DNA from: UBA987 sp002292105
Lineage (GTDB): Bacteria; Bacteroidota; Bacteroidia; NS11-12g; UBA9320
Assembly: GCA_943846675.1 (NCBI GenBank)
Contig: OX044357.1
Coordinates: forward strand, 1,736,001-1,800,000
Length of the DNA stretch: 64,000 bases
Direction of reading: 5' to 3'
The notes under the pieces were generated by a model. That model saw only the letters and a list, made by a program, of their open reading frames with translations. It did no database searches and was not told the DNA's origin. Position numbers and translations under genes: made by a program. Positions 25,012 through 34,149 of the stretch are shown here, piece after piece (the first letter of the stretch is position 1; the number at the start of each line of letters is the position of its first letter).

Positions 25012-25043
25012 ACCTATATATGCTTCATATAATTTGCATATAT
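25012..25043. promoter_or_regulatory. Shared motif and dyad in the B/regulator gap
   Basis: ACCTATATATGCTTCATA overlaps a perfect inverted repeat, ATATATGC (25016-25023) and GCATATAT (25036-25043). It lies 45 bp before the HTH regulator and 160 bp before paralogue B, in the 238-bp divergent gap. No gene is seen in the gap. Confidence 0.4.
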
Positions 25044-25088
25044 TGCAACACGTTGTTAAAATAACTGAAAAAATATTAATATAAGATA

Positions 25089-26081
25089 ATGAGTCAGCAA
25101 ATAAACTTTATCAATCAATGTAAAGAGCGCGTTTCGGACGGAAACTTTGCCTCTGACCTCGCCGAGCTCATTGGCGTAAATGTAGATGCGGCATACCGAC
25201 GTATACGCGGTGCTACGGCACTTACCTACGATGAGATTGAAAAGATGTGCACTCACTACAACATCTCTTTCGACTCTATTCTCAACTATAAAGGAAGCTT
25301 GGTGCCATTTCAATTCAACGCTATGTTTCAACCGGACTTTAGTATCGAAGCTTACCTGCAAAACATTGCCAATCAATTAAAAGATCTAACAACAACAGAA
25401 GACAGCAAATTCGTCATTACGGCCATGGACTTGCCATACTTCCGACAGTTTGGATACAAAGGTTTGAGTAGATTTAAATTGTTCTTTTGGCAACGATCCG
25501 TATTGAATCTTGAAAGCTACAAACGGAAAAAGTTTGAGGTACGTGAAGAAGACGACAACTTTGACCTACTTACCAAATCGATTTTTGAAGACTACAATCG
25601 AATAGAGTCCACTGAAATATGGACACCTCAAACGATTGACAGCAGTATCAAACAAATTCAGTACTACTTAGAATCGGGTTTGTTTGTAGATAATGACATT
25701 GTATACCAATTGTGCGATGAATTGGAAGACCTGCTTATGCAGGCCGAGCAGCAAGCGGAATTTGGAAGGAAATCGTTTCAAAATGAAAACGGTGTGTTCT
25801 CTGCCAAATTTGCCATGTACCAAAGTGATATCTTCTTGAGTAACAACTCAATACAGGCCTACAAAGACGATCGCATCTTTACTTATGTAAGTTTTAACTC
25901 GTTTAATTCCCTAATGTCTTTTGCACCAGCTTTTGCCAACGATTGCCATGAATGGATTGAACAGATTCGTACCAAATCAATTTTACTTAGTGAGGTGAGT
26001 GAAAAGCTGCGTTTTCAGTATTTTATGGGATTAAGAAAAAAAATAAACGCACTACGTCAATTGGTGCCAGAATTGGTGTAG
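25089..26081 (+). CDS. HTH regulator with long C-terminal domain (copy 2)
   Basis: A 330-residue protein, paralogue of the regulator at 7581-8579. The HTH (about residues 19-65) reads DLAELIGVNVDAAYRRIRG and is followed by TYDEIEKMCTHYNISFDSIL. The 260-residue remainder shares FRQFG, WQRSVLN, STEIWTPQ and IKQIQYYLESGLF with the other copy. It starts at an ATG and is divergent from paralogue B. The matching arrangement at the other locus suggests that each controls an adjacent envelope protein. No effector is known. Confidence 0.8.
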   Translation: MSQQINFINQCKERVSDGNFASDLAELIGVNVDAAYRRIRGATALTYDEIEKMCTHYNISFDSILNYKGSLVPFQFNAMFQPDFSIEAYLQNIANQLKDLTTTEDSKFVITAMDLPYFRQFGYKGLSRFKLFFWQRSVLNLESYKRKKFEVREEDDNFDLLTKSIFEDYNRIESTEIWTPQTIDSSIKQIQYYLESGLFVDNDIVYQLCDELEDLLMQAEQQAEFGRKSFQNENGVFSAKFAMYQSDIFLSNNSIQAYKDDRIFTYVSFNSFNSLMSFAPAFANDCHEWIEQIRTKSILLSEVSEKLRFQYFMGLRKKINALRQLVPELV

Positions 26082-26133
26082 CTCTTCGCTAAAAAAGTAA
26101 CATTTTCAAAGCATTGGACAATTGTGGGTTGGG

Positions 26134-26898
26134 TCAGTTATTCTCAAGTCTGTTGATTTCCTTTTCAACATTTCCGATGTGCCATACTAGTCCGGCTCGA
26201 TATTGGCCATATAGGAATACACGCAACCTTCTCATTTTCAATAGGTCAATAAGTGCGTATAAGAACTTATCATCACTCAACAAAGACTCATAATTGACAA
26301 ACGTATAAGGTATTTCCCAGGTGTTTATCCAAGTTCTTGCTGAATCTGATTTTAGTCTAACTCGGTCAACCTGAATATGTGGATCTAATGTAGTCTGTAA
26401 TTGTTCAATTGACTCGGTAAGACTATGATCGTTAGCGGCTTTATCTATGTATAGATAAACGCGAATTAAACCGTCTCGAATTGAGTCGTTAGAAACAATT
26501 TCGAGACCCAAAGACTGCAGGGATTCAAAGGCACTGGTGCTCGCTAAAAACTCCTCTTTAGCAAACATGTTGACATAATGCCTTTTTAGCGAATCCGTAT
26601 AGTCTTCTTGATTTAGAATGGAACTATAGATGATTTCTGTGCTATTGAGGTTTCTTTCATACCCGACTATATCCTCCTTGATGTCGTTTAAGACAAAATC
26701 TAGTTCTGATTTTATTTCCTTAAGAATCTTTACTTCCTGAACCTTCCGTTTTTTATGGTCATTGCTATTGTTTAAGCTCAATGCTATCAGTATACCAATG
26801 ACAACAAGTGCGACTTCACCAATCGCATACAGCACATATTTACTGTACTTGTTCTCCGTAAGCAATGTTCTTCTAATCTTTCTAAAGAATTTTATCAT
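26134..26898 (-). CDS. DUF6090 family membrane protein
   Basis: A 254-residue protein with the family's typical opening MIKFFRKIRRTLLTENKYSK and one transmembrane helix (YAIGEVALVVIGILIALSLNN, about 23-44). The remaining 200 residues are helical and polar, probably periplasmic (LKEIKSELDFVLNDI). Members are abundant in Flavobacteriia, often in several copies, with no known function. It stands alone between a regulator and a symporter. Confidence 0.85.
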   Translation of the reverse strand: MIKFFRKIRRTLLTENKYSKYVLYAIGEVALVVIGILIALSLNNSNDHKKRKVQEVKILKEIKSELDFVLNDIKEDIVGYERNLNSTEIIYSSILNQEDYTDSLKRHYVNMFAKEEFLASTSAFESLQSLGLEIVSNDSIRDGLIRVYLYIDKAANDHSLTESIEQLQTTLDPHIQVDRVRLKSDSARTWINTWEIPYTFVNYESLLSDDKFLYALIDLLKMRRLRVFLYGQYRAGLVWHIGNVEKEINRLENN

Positions 26899-26944
26899 TT
26901 GATTTCATTATTCAACTAAGCTAATGGTTTATACCCTTGATTAC

Positions 26945-28282
26945 CTAAAACTTATTTACGCTAGCCGTTTTTGCCACGTCATCCTTTTTTATGCCGTAAA
27001 ACTTATTAAAAATAACACAAGCCGTCAGATCTCCTGTGACGTTTACCGCTGTCCTAAACATTCCTAGAATACGATCAATACCAATTATGATAATGAGTCC
27101 GTCAATTGGGATTCCTGAGCTTTGCAAAACCGAGGCTAGCACAATGACTCCTCCGCCAGGAATTGCAGGTGTGCCAATGGATGCTGCAACTACCGTAGCC
27201 GTGATTAAGATTACGTTTATCATAGAGAGCTCAATACCATAGGCTTGCGCCATAAACAAAGTCGTAACACACTGAAACAAGGCGGTACCATCCATATTGA
27301 TTGTGGCGCCCAGCGGTATGACAAAATCACTGATGTTAGACGAAACGCCTAGTTTTTCATCGGCTGTTTTCATGGACAAGGGCATTACAGCTGCCGAGCT
27401 CGCTGTTGAGAATGCCAACAATTGGGGTTCTTTGATTTGCTTTAAAAAAGTAACGGGGTTTGTTTGGGTAAACAGGTAAACGATGATCAAATAAAACACC
27501 AATAAAACGATCAAACCGAGAACCACCACAAACATGTAATAGCCTAAAGCCAATAAGATTTCCGCGCCAATTTTGGATAACAACGCCGCGATTAACCCAA
27601 AAACGGCATAAGGAACAAGCCGCATGGCCCAAGACACTACGATCATACATATCTTCTGTATGGCTTCAATAAACCGAATGAGAGGCCTAGCTGTTTCGAG
27701 CTTGAGCTGTGTGATTGCCACCCCAATTATGATGGTAAACATGACAACACCTAACATTTCACCTGTAAGAATGGACTCTAAAGGATTGTTGGGAATTAGG
27801 TTTGAAATCGCATTGGGAATGTTCTCCATTAAGCTAGTCTGTTCACTTGTCGCAATTGGTTCTCCACCAGAACCTGGAAATCCACCAAGAGAAAGAAAAT
27901 ACTGACCAGGCTTCATGATAATGGTTATCGTCAACCCAATTATGATGGCAACTGCAGTGGTAACAACAAAATATAAAAGGAGCTTTAGTCCGAAAGTTTT
28001 AAGATTCTCTGAAGTATTGCTCACGATTCCAGAAATAATCGAGGCAAAAATCAGCGGAATCATAATCATTTGAACCAGCCTCATAAAGATCTGACCTGGC
28101 AAGTCTAACCAACTGGCAAGCGACGTGCTGAAGTCCTCTGAAACCACACCAGTACTTGGATTAATGAGCACACCTAAACCAGCACCCAAGACCAAGGCTA
28201 TGATTACCTTAAACCATAACTTACTTTTTAGGAGCCTATCTAAATAGACCGATAAATAATTGAGTGGCTTGATTTCTAACAT
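26945..28282 (-). CDS. Dicarboxylate/amino acid:cation symporter (DAACS)
   Basis: A 445-residue inner-membrane transporter of the GltP/DctA/EAAT family that couples uptake of glutamate, aspartate or C4-dicarboxylates to protons or sodium. The re-entrant serine-rich loop (FSTASSAAVMPLSM), the NMDGTALFQ motif and the AASIGTPAIPGGG loop are all present. About eight transmembrane helices are visible. An insert of about 45 residues at YFLSLGGFPGSGGEP sits in an external loop. Substrate choice cannot be made from these motifs alone. Confidence 0.95.
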   Translation of the reverse strand: MLEIKPLNYLSVYLDRLLKSKLWFKVIIALVLGAGLGVLINPSTGVVSEDFSTSLASWLDLPGQIFMRLVQMIMIPLIFASIISGIVSNTSENLKTFGLKLLLYFVVTTAVAIIIGLTITIIMKPGQYFLSLGGFPGSGGEPIATSEQTSLMENIPNAISNLIPNNPLESILTGEMLGVVMFTIIIGVAITQLKLETARPLIRFIEAIQKICMIVVSWAMRLVPYAVFGLIAALLSKIGAEILLALGYYMFVVVLGLIVLLVFYLIIVYLFTQTNPVTFLKQIKEPQLLAFSTASSAAVMPLSMKTADEKLGVSSNISDFVIPLGATINMDGTALFQCVTTLFMAQAYGIELSMINVILITATVVAASIGTPAIPGGGVIVLASVLQSSGIPIDGLIIIIGIDRILGMFRTAVNVTGDLTACVIFNKFYGIKKDDVAKTASVNKF

Positions 28283-28345
28283 AGTGTCACTACAATAATA
28301 TTTTGCTGCGGCGAGTAAAAGAAATGGTTTTGGTTTTTTTGATGG

Positions 28346-28657
28346 TTACAACGTGAGGTTCCACTCTACAAGTTGATCATCAAATCCTTTAACCGACTTA
28401 ATGAGCGTGGTATCAAAGCCATTACCGAAATAATAGAAGTCAAAGACATTGTAACCATCAGGAATAAACGTCAACTGGTAGTTACCAAGTGAGTCTACTT
28501 GGGTTTGAGCCAGATGGTGGTCTCCCGATTTAGCTAAAATTTCTAGGCCTTTGATTTTGCTTTGATTCGTTTTGTTCACAAATTGAACATGGCCACTGAT
28601 ATACACTGGATATGTAGCCTTTACATAAACTACTGCCGAAACCACAACCAATATCAA
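28346..28657 (-). pseudogene. Carboxypeptidase-regulatory-like fragment, 5' end lost
   Basis: About 103 residues remain. A hydrophobic start (LILVVVSAVVYVKA) is followed by a carboxypeptidase-regulatory-like beta-sandwich (YISGHVQFVNKTNQ, VDSLGNYQLTFIPDGYNVF). The frame is stopped by TAG just before a TTG at 28657. No usual basic start precedes the hydrophobic stretch, so the 5' end looks removed at the junction with the patatin fragment. It could also be an intact small anchored protein starting at TTG or GTG. Confidence 0.5.
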
Positions 28658-29188
28658 GACCTATTTGCCATTACAGAAAAAGACATATCCATTAGTTCGG
28701 CCATCGGTATCGCCTCTCGGTTTCCATATATAACACCACCAGCTTTAATCAAAACACCTGATAGCAAAACCTGGGGAAATTTGGTTGACGGCGGATATTA
28801 CGAAAATTTAGGTATGCAAACGATGTTGGATGCATACACTATCTTAAAAACGGTTTCGAAGAAGAACAACCTGAAAACAAGGTTTAAATTTATTGCCATT
28901 AGAAACACTAAATTAATTGAAGAAGAAAAGCCCATGTTAGGTATGGTTGAGTCACTTGCACCTGCCATTACCTTCAGTAACATTTGGAGTAATAACAGTA
29001 ACGAGGCTATGTCTAATGGAGAAAAGCTGCTAACAGCAAACCACGACGAATTTTATGTGCTGAGTTTGCAAAGAGATGACAACGAAAACATTCCGTTGGG
29101 TTGGTATTTAAGTTCTGACGCTAGAACCAATTTAAATCGACAGGTTGATGCCATCCCTGATTCACTTATTTACGCCATATTGAAATAA
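28562..29188 (+). pseudogene. C-terminal remnant of a patatin-like phospholipase
   Basis: From about 28650 the frame reads as the end of a patatin-like protein: DISISSAIGIASRFPYITPP, then VDGGYYENLG, which carries the catalytic Asp of the Ser-Asp dyad. The N-terminal half with the GxSxG nucleophile is absent, so the product cannot be active. The 30 codons before 28650 are only antisense to the carboxypeptidase-like fragment. This indicates a deletion or rearrangement joining two broken genes near 28640-28665. Confidence 0.75.
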
Positions 29189-29230
29189 TCTCAATAATCC
29201 AGAACGATTTAGGGCAAAAAGTACAACTTT

Positions 29231-30013
29231 GTGCCAGTGCAGAAAAAGCATACCATTACATTTTTAGGTACGGGAACTTCACAAGGTGTTCCTTTAATTG
29301 GTTGTACCTGTCAAGTTTGTATGTCTACTGATGATAAGGATAAACGTTTACGCTCTTCTATCCATATTCAAACGAATGAGACCAGCATCGTTATTGACAC
29401 CGGGCCAGATTTTAGGCAACAAATGTTACGCGCCAAAGTCAATAAATTAGACGCCGTCGTATTTACGCATGGCCATAAGGATCACACGGCAGGTTTTGAC
29501 GATATACGCGCATTTAATTACATCCAACAACAAGACATGGAGGTGTATTGCGACGAGCGTGTTGAGGAGGTTCTTCGGAAAGATTTTGATTATGTTTTTA
29601 CGGATTACAAGTACCCAGGAGTTCCAAGAGCGAACTTACATAGAATTGTCACTGCTCCTTTTACCATTGGAGACATCAACTTAGTACCCATCGAATTGTT
29701 GCATTTCAAACTTCCTGTTTACGGTTTTAGAATTGGTGATTTCACCTACATTACGGATGCAAACACCATTTCAGATCGTGAAATAGACAAAATAAGAGGT
29801 ACTAAAATATTGGTTTTAAATGCGTTGAGAAAAGAACCCCATATTTCGCATTTTACGCTCGACGAGGCCATTGAGCTCGCTCAAGAAATTAATGCCGAAC
29901 AAACGTATTTCACGCATATCAGTCATCAATTAGGTCTTTACGATGACATTGAGGCGTTATTGCCCAAAGGAATCTCATTGGCCTTTGATGGATTAGTCGT
30001 CACTTCTGAATAA
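29231..30013 (+). CDS. MBL-fold hydrolase (PhnP/RNase Z-like)
   Basis: A 260-residue metallo-hydrolase. It has FLGTGTSQGVPLIGC, a cysteine-bearing CTCQVC, the metal motif THGHKDHTAGFDD and downstream metal ligands in TDANTIS and FTHISHQLG. This layout matches PhnP-type cyclic phosphodiesterases and relatives. The start is GTG at 29231, with a second GTG six bases on. Its actual substrate is uncertain. It is the first of a plus-strand run with the sulfoxide reductase and AtoE genes. Confidence 0.9.
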   Translation: MPVQKKHTITFLGTGTSQGVPLIGCTCQVCMSTDDKDKRLRSSIHIQTNETSIVIDTGPDFRQQMLRAKVNKLDAVVFTHGHKDHTAGFDDIRAFNYIQQQDMEVYCDERVEEVLRKDFDYVFTDYKYPGVPRANLHRIVTAPFTIGDINLVPIELLHFKLPVYGFRIGDFTYITDANTISDREIDKIRGTKILVLNALRKEPHISHFTLDEAIELAQEINAEQTYFTHISHQLGLYDDIEALLPKGISLAFDGLVVTSE

Positions 30014-30024
30014 GTAACACAGCA

Positions 30025-30477
30025 ATGGAATCAAGCAAGGAGCAACTGTATAAAGAGATTTTGCCTCAGGCAGAAAGTTTGTTTGCCGACGAATCGAATT
30101 TTATCGCGAATTGCAGTAACCTCTGTGCCTTACTGCACAATGCCTTTGATTTTTGGTGGACAGGTTTCTACTTCGTCGACGATGAAGAATTAATTTTAGG
30201 TCCATTCCAAGGGCCTGTAGCGTGCACAAGAATTGCCAAAGGTAAAGGCGTTTGTGGTACTTCGTGGGCGAATGAAGAGACCATTATTGTACCCGATGTA
30301 CACAAATTCGAAGGTCATATAGCTTGCAGTGCGGAATCAAATTCTGAAATCGTTGTCCCCTTGTTTGATGAAGGCAGAATAGTAGGTGTATTCGACGTTG
30401 ACAGCAAGGATTTTAATTCGTTTGATCAAATTGATGCGCATTATCTGCAGAAATTGTTATCATTGATTTCTAGATGA
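30025..30477 (+). CDS. GAF-domain free methionine-(R)-sulfoxide reductase
   Basis: A 150-residue single GAF domain. The fRMsr cysteines are in place: C67 in GPFQGPVACTRI, C77 in GKGVCGTSW and C101 in GHIACSAESNSEIVVP. Such enzymes reduce free methionine-R-sulfoxide in the cytoplasm using thioredoxin. The length and motif order are normal. Its stop overlaps the start of the AtoE gene by 4 nt (ATGA). Confidence 0.92.
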   Translation: MESSKEQLYKEILPQAESLFADESNFIANCSNLCALLHNAFDFWWTGFYFVDDEELILGPFQGPVACTRIAKGKGVCGTSWANEETIIVPDVHKFEGHIACSAESNSEIVVPLFDEGRIVGVFDVDSKDFNSFDQIDAHYLQKLLSLISR

Positions 30478-31808
30478 GTATTGTAAACGGATATATGCGT
30501 GTGGTGAGACGCGTCTTACCTTCTCCCCTGTCGATAGCGGTTTTATTGACCTTATTAACTGCACTATTAGCCATCATTTTCACAGAGCCAAAAGCAGGCC
30601 AAAATGCTTTTTTAAGCATTGCAGACTATTGGTACATGGGTTTCTGGAACTTTCTTGAATTTACCATGCAAATGATGCTGATGTTGGTGTTAGGACACAC
30701 CATCGCCATTAGCAACTCGGTAAACAAACTAATTAAAAAGATAACGGGTATATGTACGTCAAATGCCCAATCAGCTGTTTTTGTCACTGTGTTTTCAATA
30801 AGTGCCGGATATATTAACTGGGGTTTAGGTCTAATTTTTGGCGCCATATTGGCTCGTAAGGTTGGAGAACACGCCAAAGAAAAAGGTATCGAACTGAATT
30901 ATCCGTTAATCGCCGCATGCGGCTACACTTCTTTGATGGTATGGCATGGCGGATTTTCTGGCTCTGCTCCTTTAACGGTAAATACCGAAAGCCACAGTTT
31001 GGTAAATTCTATAGGCATTATACCCATTTCTGATACCATCCTTAGCACGAGTAACATTGTTGCGATAGCGGCTACGCTGATCATTCTTCCTTTGTTTGCG
31101 CTATTGTTGGCCAAACGACCATTTAAAAAATCATATCCAAAGTCTTTAAAACAGCATACAGAGAAGCAAACATCAGCTATTGGGGCCGAACAGCTTGACC
31201 ATAGTAGACTGTTTGGATTGGCTTTTGGACTCATATTTATCACCTATTGGATATACTTGTGGTGGTCCAATTCATTCTCTTTAAACTTTCTAACTTTAAA
31301 TACGATTAACTTCATTTTGTTTGGCTTTGCCATTGCCGTGCACGGTACGTTGCATAAGTTTATGGCAGCCGCCAGTAAGGCCATTTTAGGCAGTACGGGT
31401 ATAATGATACAATTCCCTTTATATGCTGGTATCATGGGTATTATGAACTACAGTGGATTGTTAGCCGTTTTTGCTGACTTTTTCATAAACATCAGTAACC
31501 ACAATACTTTCCCATTTTTTGCCTACCTCAGCAGTGCCGTTGTTAACGTACTTGTACCTAGCGGAGGCGGACAGTGGCAGGTTCAAGGGCCTATCTTAAT
31601 GGAAGCCGCTACCAAGTTAGATGTGGCACACGCCAAAACCGTCATGGCATTGGCTTACGGAGATCAACTTACCAATATGCTACAGCCATTCTGGGCACTC
31701 CCTTTACTTGGCATTACGGGTTTAAAAGCCAAAGATATTTTACCCTATTCGATACTATTCATGTTGGTTGGCGGCACAATTTTCTTAAGCATTTTGTATT
31801 TGTTTTGA
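30474..31808 (+). CDS. Short-chain fatty acid transporter (AtoE family)
   Basis: A 444-residue inner-membrane protein with about twelve hydrophobic helices. Motifs fit the AtoE/TIGR00366 group: SISAGYINWGLGLIFGAILAR, GYTSLMVWHGGFSGSAPL and VPSGGGQWQVQGPI. AtoE carries short-chain fatty acids such as acetoacetate or butyrate; the direction here is not known. It overlaps its neighbours by 4 nt on each side, so the genes form an operon. Confidence 0.9.
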   Translation: MSIVNGYMRVVRRVLPSPLSIAVLLTLLTALLAIIFTEPKAGQNAFLSIADYWYMGFWNFLEFTMQMMLMLVLGHTIAISNSVNKLIKKITGICTSNAQSAVFVTVFSISAGYINWGLGLIFGAILARKVGEHAKEKGIELNYPLIAACGYTSLMVWHGGFSGSAPLTVNTESHSLVNSIGIIPISDTILSTSNIVAIAATLIILPLFALLLAKRPFKKSYPKSLKQHTEKQTSAIGAEQLDHSRLFGLAFGLIFITYWIYLWWSNSFSLNFLTLNTINFILFGFAIAVHGTLHKFMAAASKAILGSTGIMIQFPLYAGIMGIMNYSGLLAVFADFFINISNHNTFPFFAYLSSAVVNVLVPSGGGQWQVQGPILMEAATKLDVAHAKTVMALAYGDQLTNMLQPFWALPLLGITGLKAKDILPYSILFMLVGGTIFLSILYLF

Positions 31809-33328
31809 AAAAAATTCAATCGGCCATTTACCCTGCGACGTTGATTATACTGCTAATCACGATACGTGTGCTTGTGCATCTTTACTTCTCGGGCGTTTAT
31901 ACTGATGGTGATCAAACAATAACTTGGTTGAGCGCAGTAGACAAAGCCGATGGACGTTGGTACACACCCTACTTCTATGGTCAATTCTACAACATATCTA
32001 TTACAGCCATTGTGTCGTCGCCTTTTATACGCTTCGGTTTCCCTGTAGAATACGTTGTTCCAATTATAACCAACGTGTTGGGATTAATTCCGTTCTTATT
32101 TGGCGCATGGTATTTAACCCGAATCAAGCAAAACAAAGCGGCAATAATTGTGCTATGTATGGGCATAATATTGCCTGCACAATATCACTTTGTTACCGCC
32201 ATGGCACGTGGTTTTGTTGGTGGTATTACCGTTTTGTCAATTGGTTTGCTATTGACTTCTGCTAAACCAGCTTTGATTAAGGGGTTGGGTTATGGCCTAT
32301 GCATAATCGCTTACTTTGTGAATCCCAATATGCTGATAATTGGCTTGCCGTTAGCCCTGCTATGGGGTTTACAGTCAGCAAATCGTTACAAAGCAGAACG
32401 TAAACTTCAAGTTACCCCTGTTTTAATTGGTTTGACAATCGCCGTCATCGCGTTTTTCGCCATAAACGCTTTCAATTCGCCTTTGTACGAGGTACATAAA
32501 CTATGGAAGTTGGAACTCGGGTTTGGATACCTTCAAAACAGCCTTAAAAGTTTAGACGCACGCTTTCTTTACTTATTTCCTTTCTTACCTAAGATTGGTA
32601 GCTTGTCTATGGCTGTCCTAGTCATACTCATCGTTGTCTTATTTGTTCAAAAGCAAAGTAAATCGGCTGTTTTAATGACGTTAGTTGTCTTATTCGTTCT
32701 AGCAACATTAAGCCTAAATAAGACTTTGGACGGAACCTACTCAACGTTTTTCCCTTTCTCAAGGATGTACCTCGCACTGCCATACGTATTGGTATTGGGT
32801 GTAAGCTTGACTATCCAACACGTGTCTTATAAGCGCTTGAAAAAGATCATTCTGGTTGTTGGCGTCATTGGGTTTATCTGTCAATGCTTTGACATCCCAA
32901 AGAAAGCAAAAGCAAGTGTACAAGGTAATTCAGGCGTGGTACAGGTATTGCGCATTGACAAACTTTGTGCTGAATGTGTGAAACTGAATAAAATCCAACA
33001 GGACTATAAAGCTGACGTAACCGTATTTCATTACAAAACGGACGAGTACATCTATGGCTGTAAAGCCTTACAGCCCGAAATGGAAACACTATATCCCGAG
33101 TATGATCGACGATACTGGACTTTTATGCAACATGCTGATACGATTTACGAAACAGTGTTGTTTATGGATTGGTCGTTGCGTTTACCCGAACAATTAAAGC
33201 AGTATAATGGGGACTTCAATGCCATAGACGGTATTCATTATCCGGCCTTTATTCTGACAGATAATTCGCAGTCAATTATTGACTTATATACAATAAATTC
33301 GCTGCCCTTAAGACCTTATAAAAAATAG
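31805..33328 (+). CDS. Polytopic membrane protein, possibly GT-C-like
   Basis: A 507-residue protein. I chose the TTG at 31805 (TTGA overlap with the AtoE stop), which gives MKKIQSAIYPATLIILLIT; longer frames run antiparallel to nothing but only overlap the previous gene. About ten transmembrane helices are visible, followed by a polar C-terminal domain of about 120 residues. An acidic first loop (YTDGDQTITW) resembles GT-C glycosyltransferases, but no family is firmly recognised. It precedes MiaE by 1 nt. Confidence 0.65.
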   Translation: MKKIQSAIYPATLIILLITIRVLVHLYFSGVYTDGDQTITWLSAVDKADGRWYTPYFYGQFYNISITAIVSSPFIRFGFPVEYVVPIITNVLGLIPFLFGAWYLTRIKQNKAAIIVLCMGIILPAQYHFVTAMARGFVGGITVLSIGLLLTSAKPALIKGLGYGLCIIAYFVNPNMLIIGLPLALLWGLQSANRYKAERKLQVTPVLIGLTIAVIAFFAINAFNSPLYEVHKLWKLELGFGYLQNSLKSLDARFLYLFPFLPKIGSLSMAVLVILIVVLFVQKQSKSAVLMTLVVLFVLATLSLNKTLDGTYSTFFPFSRMYLALPYVLVLGVSLTIQHVSYKRLKKIILVVGVIGFICQCFDIPKKAKASVQGNSGVVQVLRIDKLCAECVKLNKIQQDYKADVTVFHYKTDEYIYGCKALQPEMETLYPEYDRRYWTFMQHADTIYETVLFMDWSLRLPEQLKQYNGDFNAIDGIHYPAFILTDNSQSIIDLYTINSLPLRPYKK

Positions 33329-33329
33329 T

Positions 33330-33911
33330 ATGTTAGGTTTAAAAATGGCTACAGACCCTCGTTGGGTAAACATCGCCGAAAAAACCATTGAAGAAATATT
33401 AGTAGACCACGCTTTTTGCGAACAAAAAGCAGCTACATCAGGTATTTCATTGATTGTACGATTCTCAAACTATCCCAATATTGTTGAAAAAGTAACCCCT
33501 GTTGTTGCTGAAGAGTGGGGTCATTTTAGAAAAGTTTTAAAGGAATTAAAGACACGGGGTTATGAACTGGGCAAACCACGGAAAGACGACTACGTGCATC
33601 AGCTCCAAAAATTCAGTCTTAAAGGCGGTAGTATAGAAACACATATTGTTGAAGCACTTCTGATTTGTGCCATGATAGAGGCCAGAAGCTGTGAGCGCTT
33701 TAGATTGCTGTCGTTGCATATATCTGATCAATCTCTAAAGGACTTTTACCACGAATTTATGGTGTCTGAGGCTGGGCACTACCGCATGTTTATTGACTTA
33801 GCGAATGATTTTGCTTCTAAAGAATATGTCCAAGAACGCTGGGATGCGTATCTAGACTTTGAAGCTGAATTGGTCCAGCGGCTTGAGTATAGAGGAGATC
33901 GGGTACACTGA
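33330..33911 (+). CDS. miaE: tRNA-(ms2io6A)-hydroxylase family protein (copy 1)
   Basis: A 193-residue diiron protein of the MiaE family, which hydroxylates the isopentenyl group of ms2i6A37 in tRNA. Ligand motifs are intact: DHAFCEQKA, EEWGHFRKV (ExxH), EARSCERFRLL and SEAGHYRMF (ExxH). The length is normal. It is the last gene of the plus-strand run beginning at 29231, though those genes are not related to tRNA. A second, diverged copy is at 49589. Confidence 0.92.
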   Translation: MLGLKMATDPRWVNIAEKTIEEILVDHAFCEQKAATSGISLIVRFSNYPNIVEKVTPVVAEEWGHFRKVLKELKTRGYELGKPRKDDYVHQLQKFSLKGGSIETHIVEALLICAMIEARSCERFRLLSLHISDQSLKDFYHEFMVSEAGHYRMFIDLANDFASKEYVQERWDAYLDFEAELVQRLEYRGDRVH

Positions 33912-33916
33912 TTTTG

Positions 33917-34088
33917 TTTAGCTATTGGCTATTAGCAGTTAGCATTTACGAGTTAGGCAGTAGGAATTAGAAGCTTCAGATTTCTTAAAAGCCAAACTAC
34001 TAAGACCGTAATAAAGCATAACCAACCTGAGAGGAAATGAAGCAACTCATAGTCGGCCTGCGGCCGAAATGTAAAATGTTAAATGTAG
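33917..34088. repeat. 7-bp repeat arrays and a palindrome after miaE
   Basis: The 238-bp gap has no gene. It holds eight 7-bp units at 33917-33972 (TTTAGCT, ATTGGCT, ATTAGCA, GTTAGCA, TTTACGA, GTTAGGC, AGTAGGA, ATTAGAA). Three more are at 34068-34088 (AAATGTA, AAATGTT, AAATGTA). Between them a perfect 6-bp inverted repeat (TCGGCC, TGC, GGCCGA) lies at 34054-34068. Confidence 0.75.
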
Positions 34089-34149
34089 AAATGCATTCTG
34101 CATAGCCTTACCTAAATGCAAAAAGCTTAGCGCCCCAACAGCAAAACGC

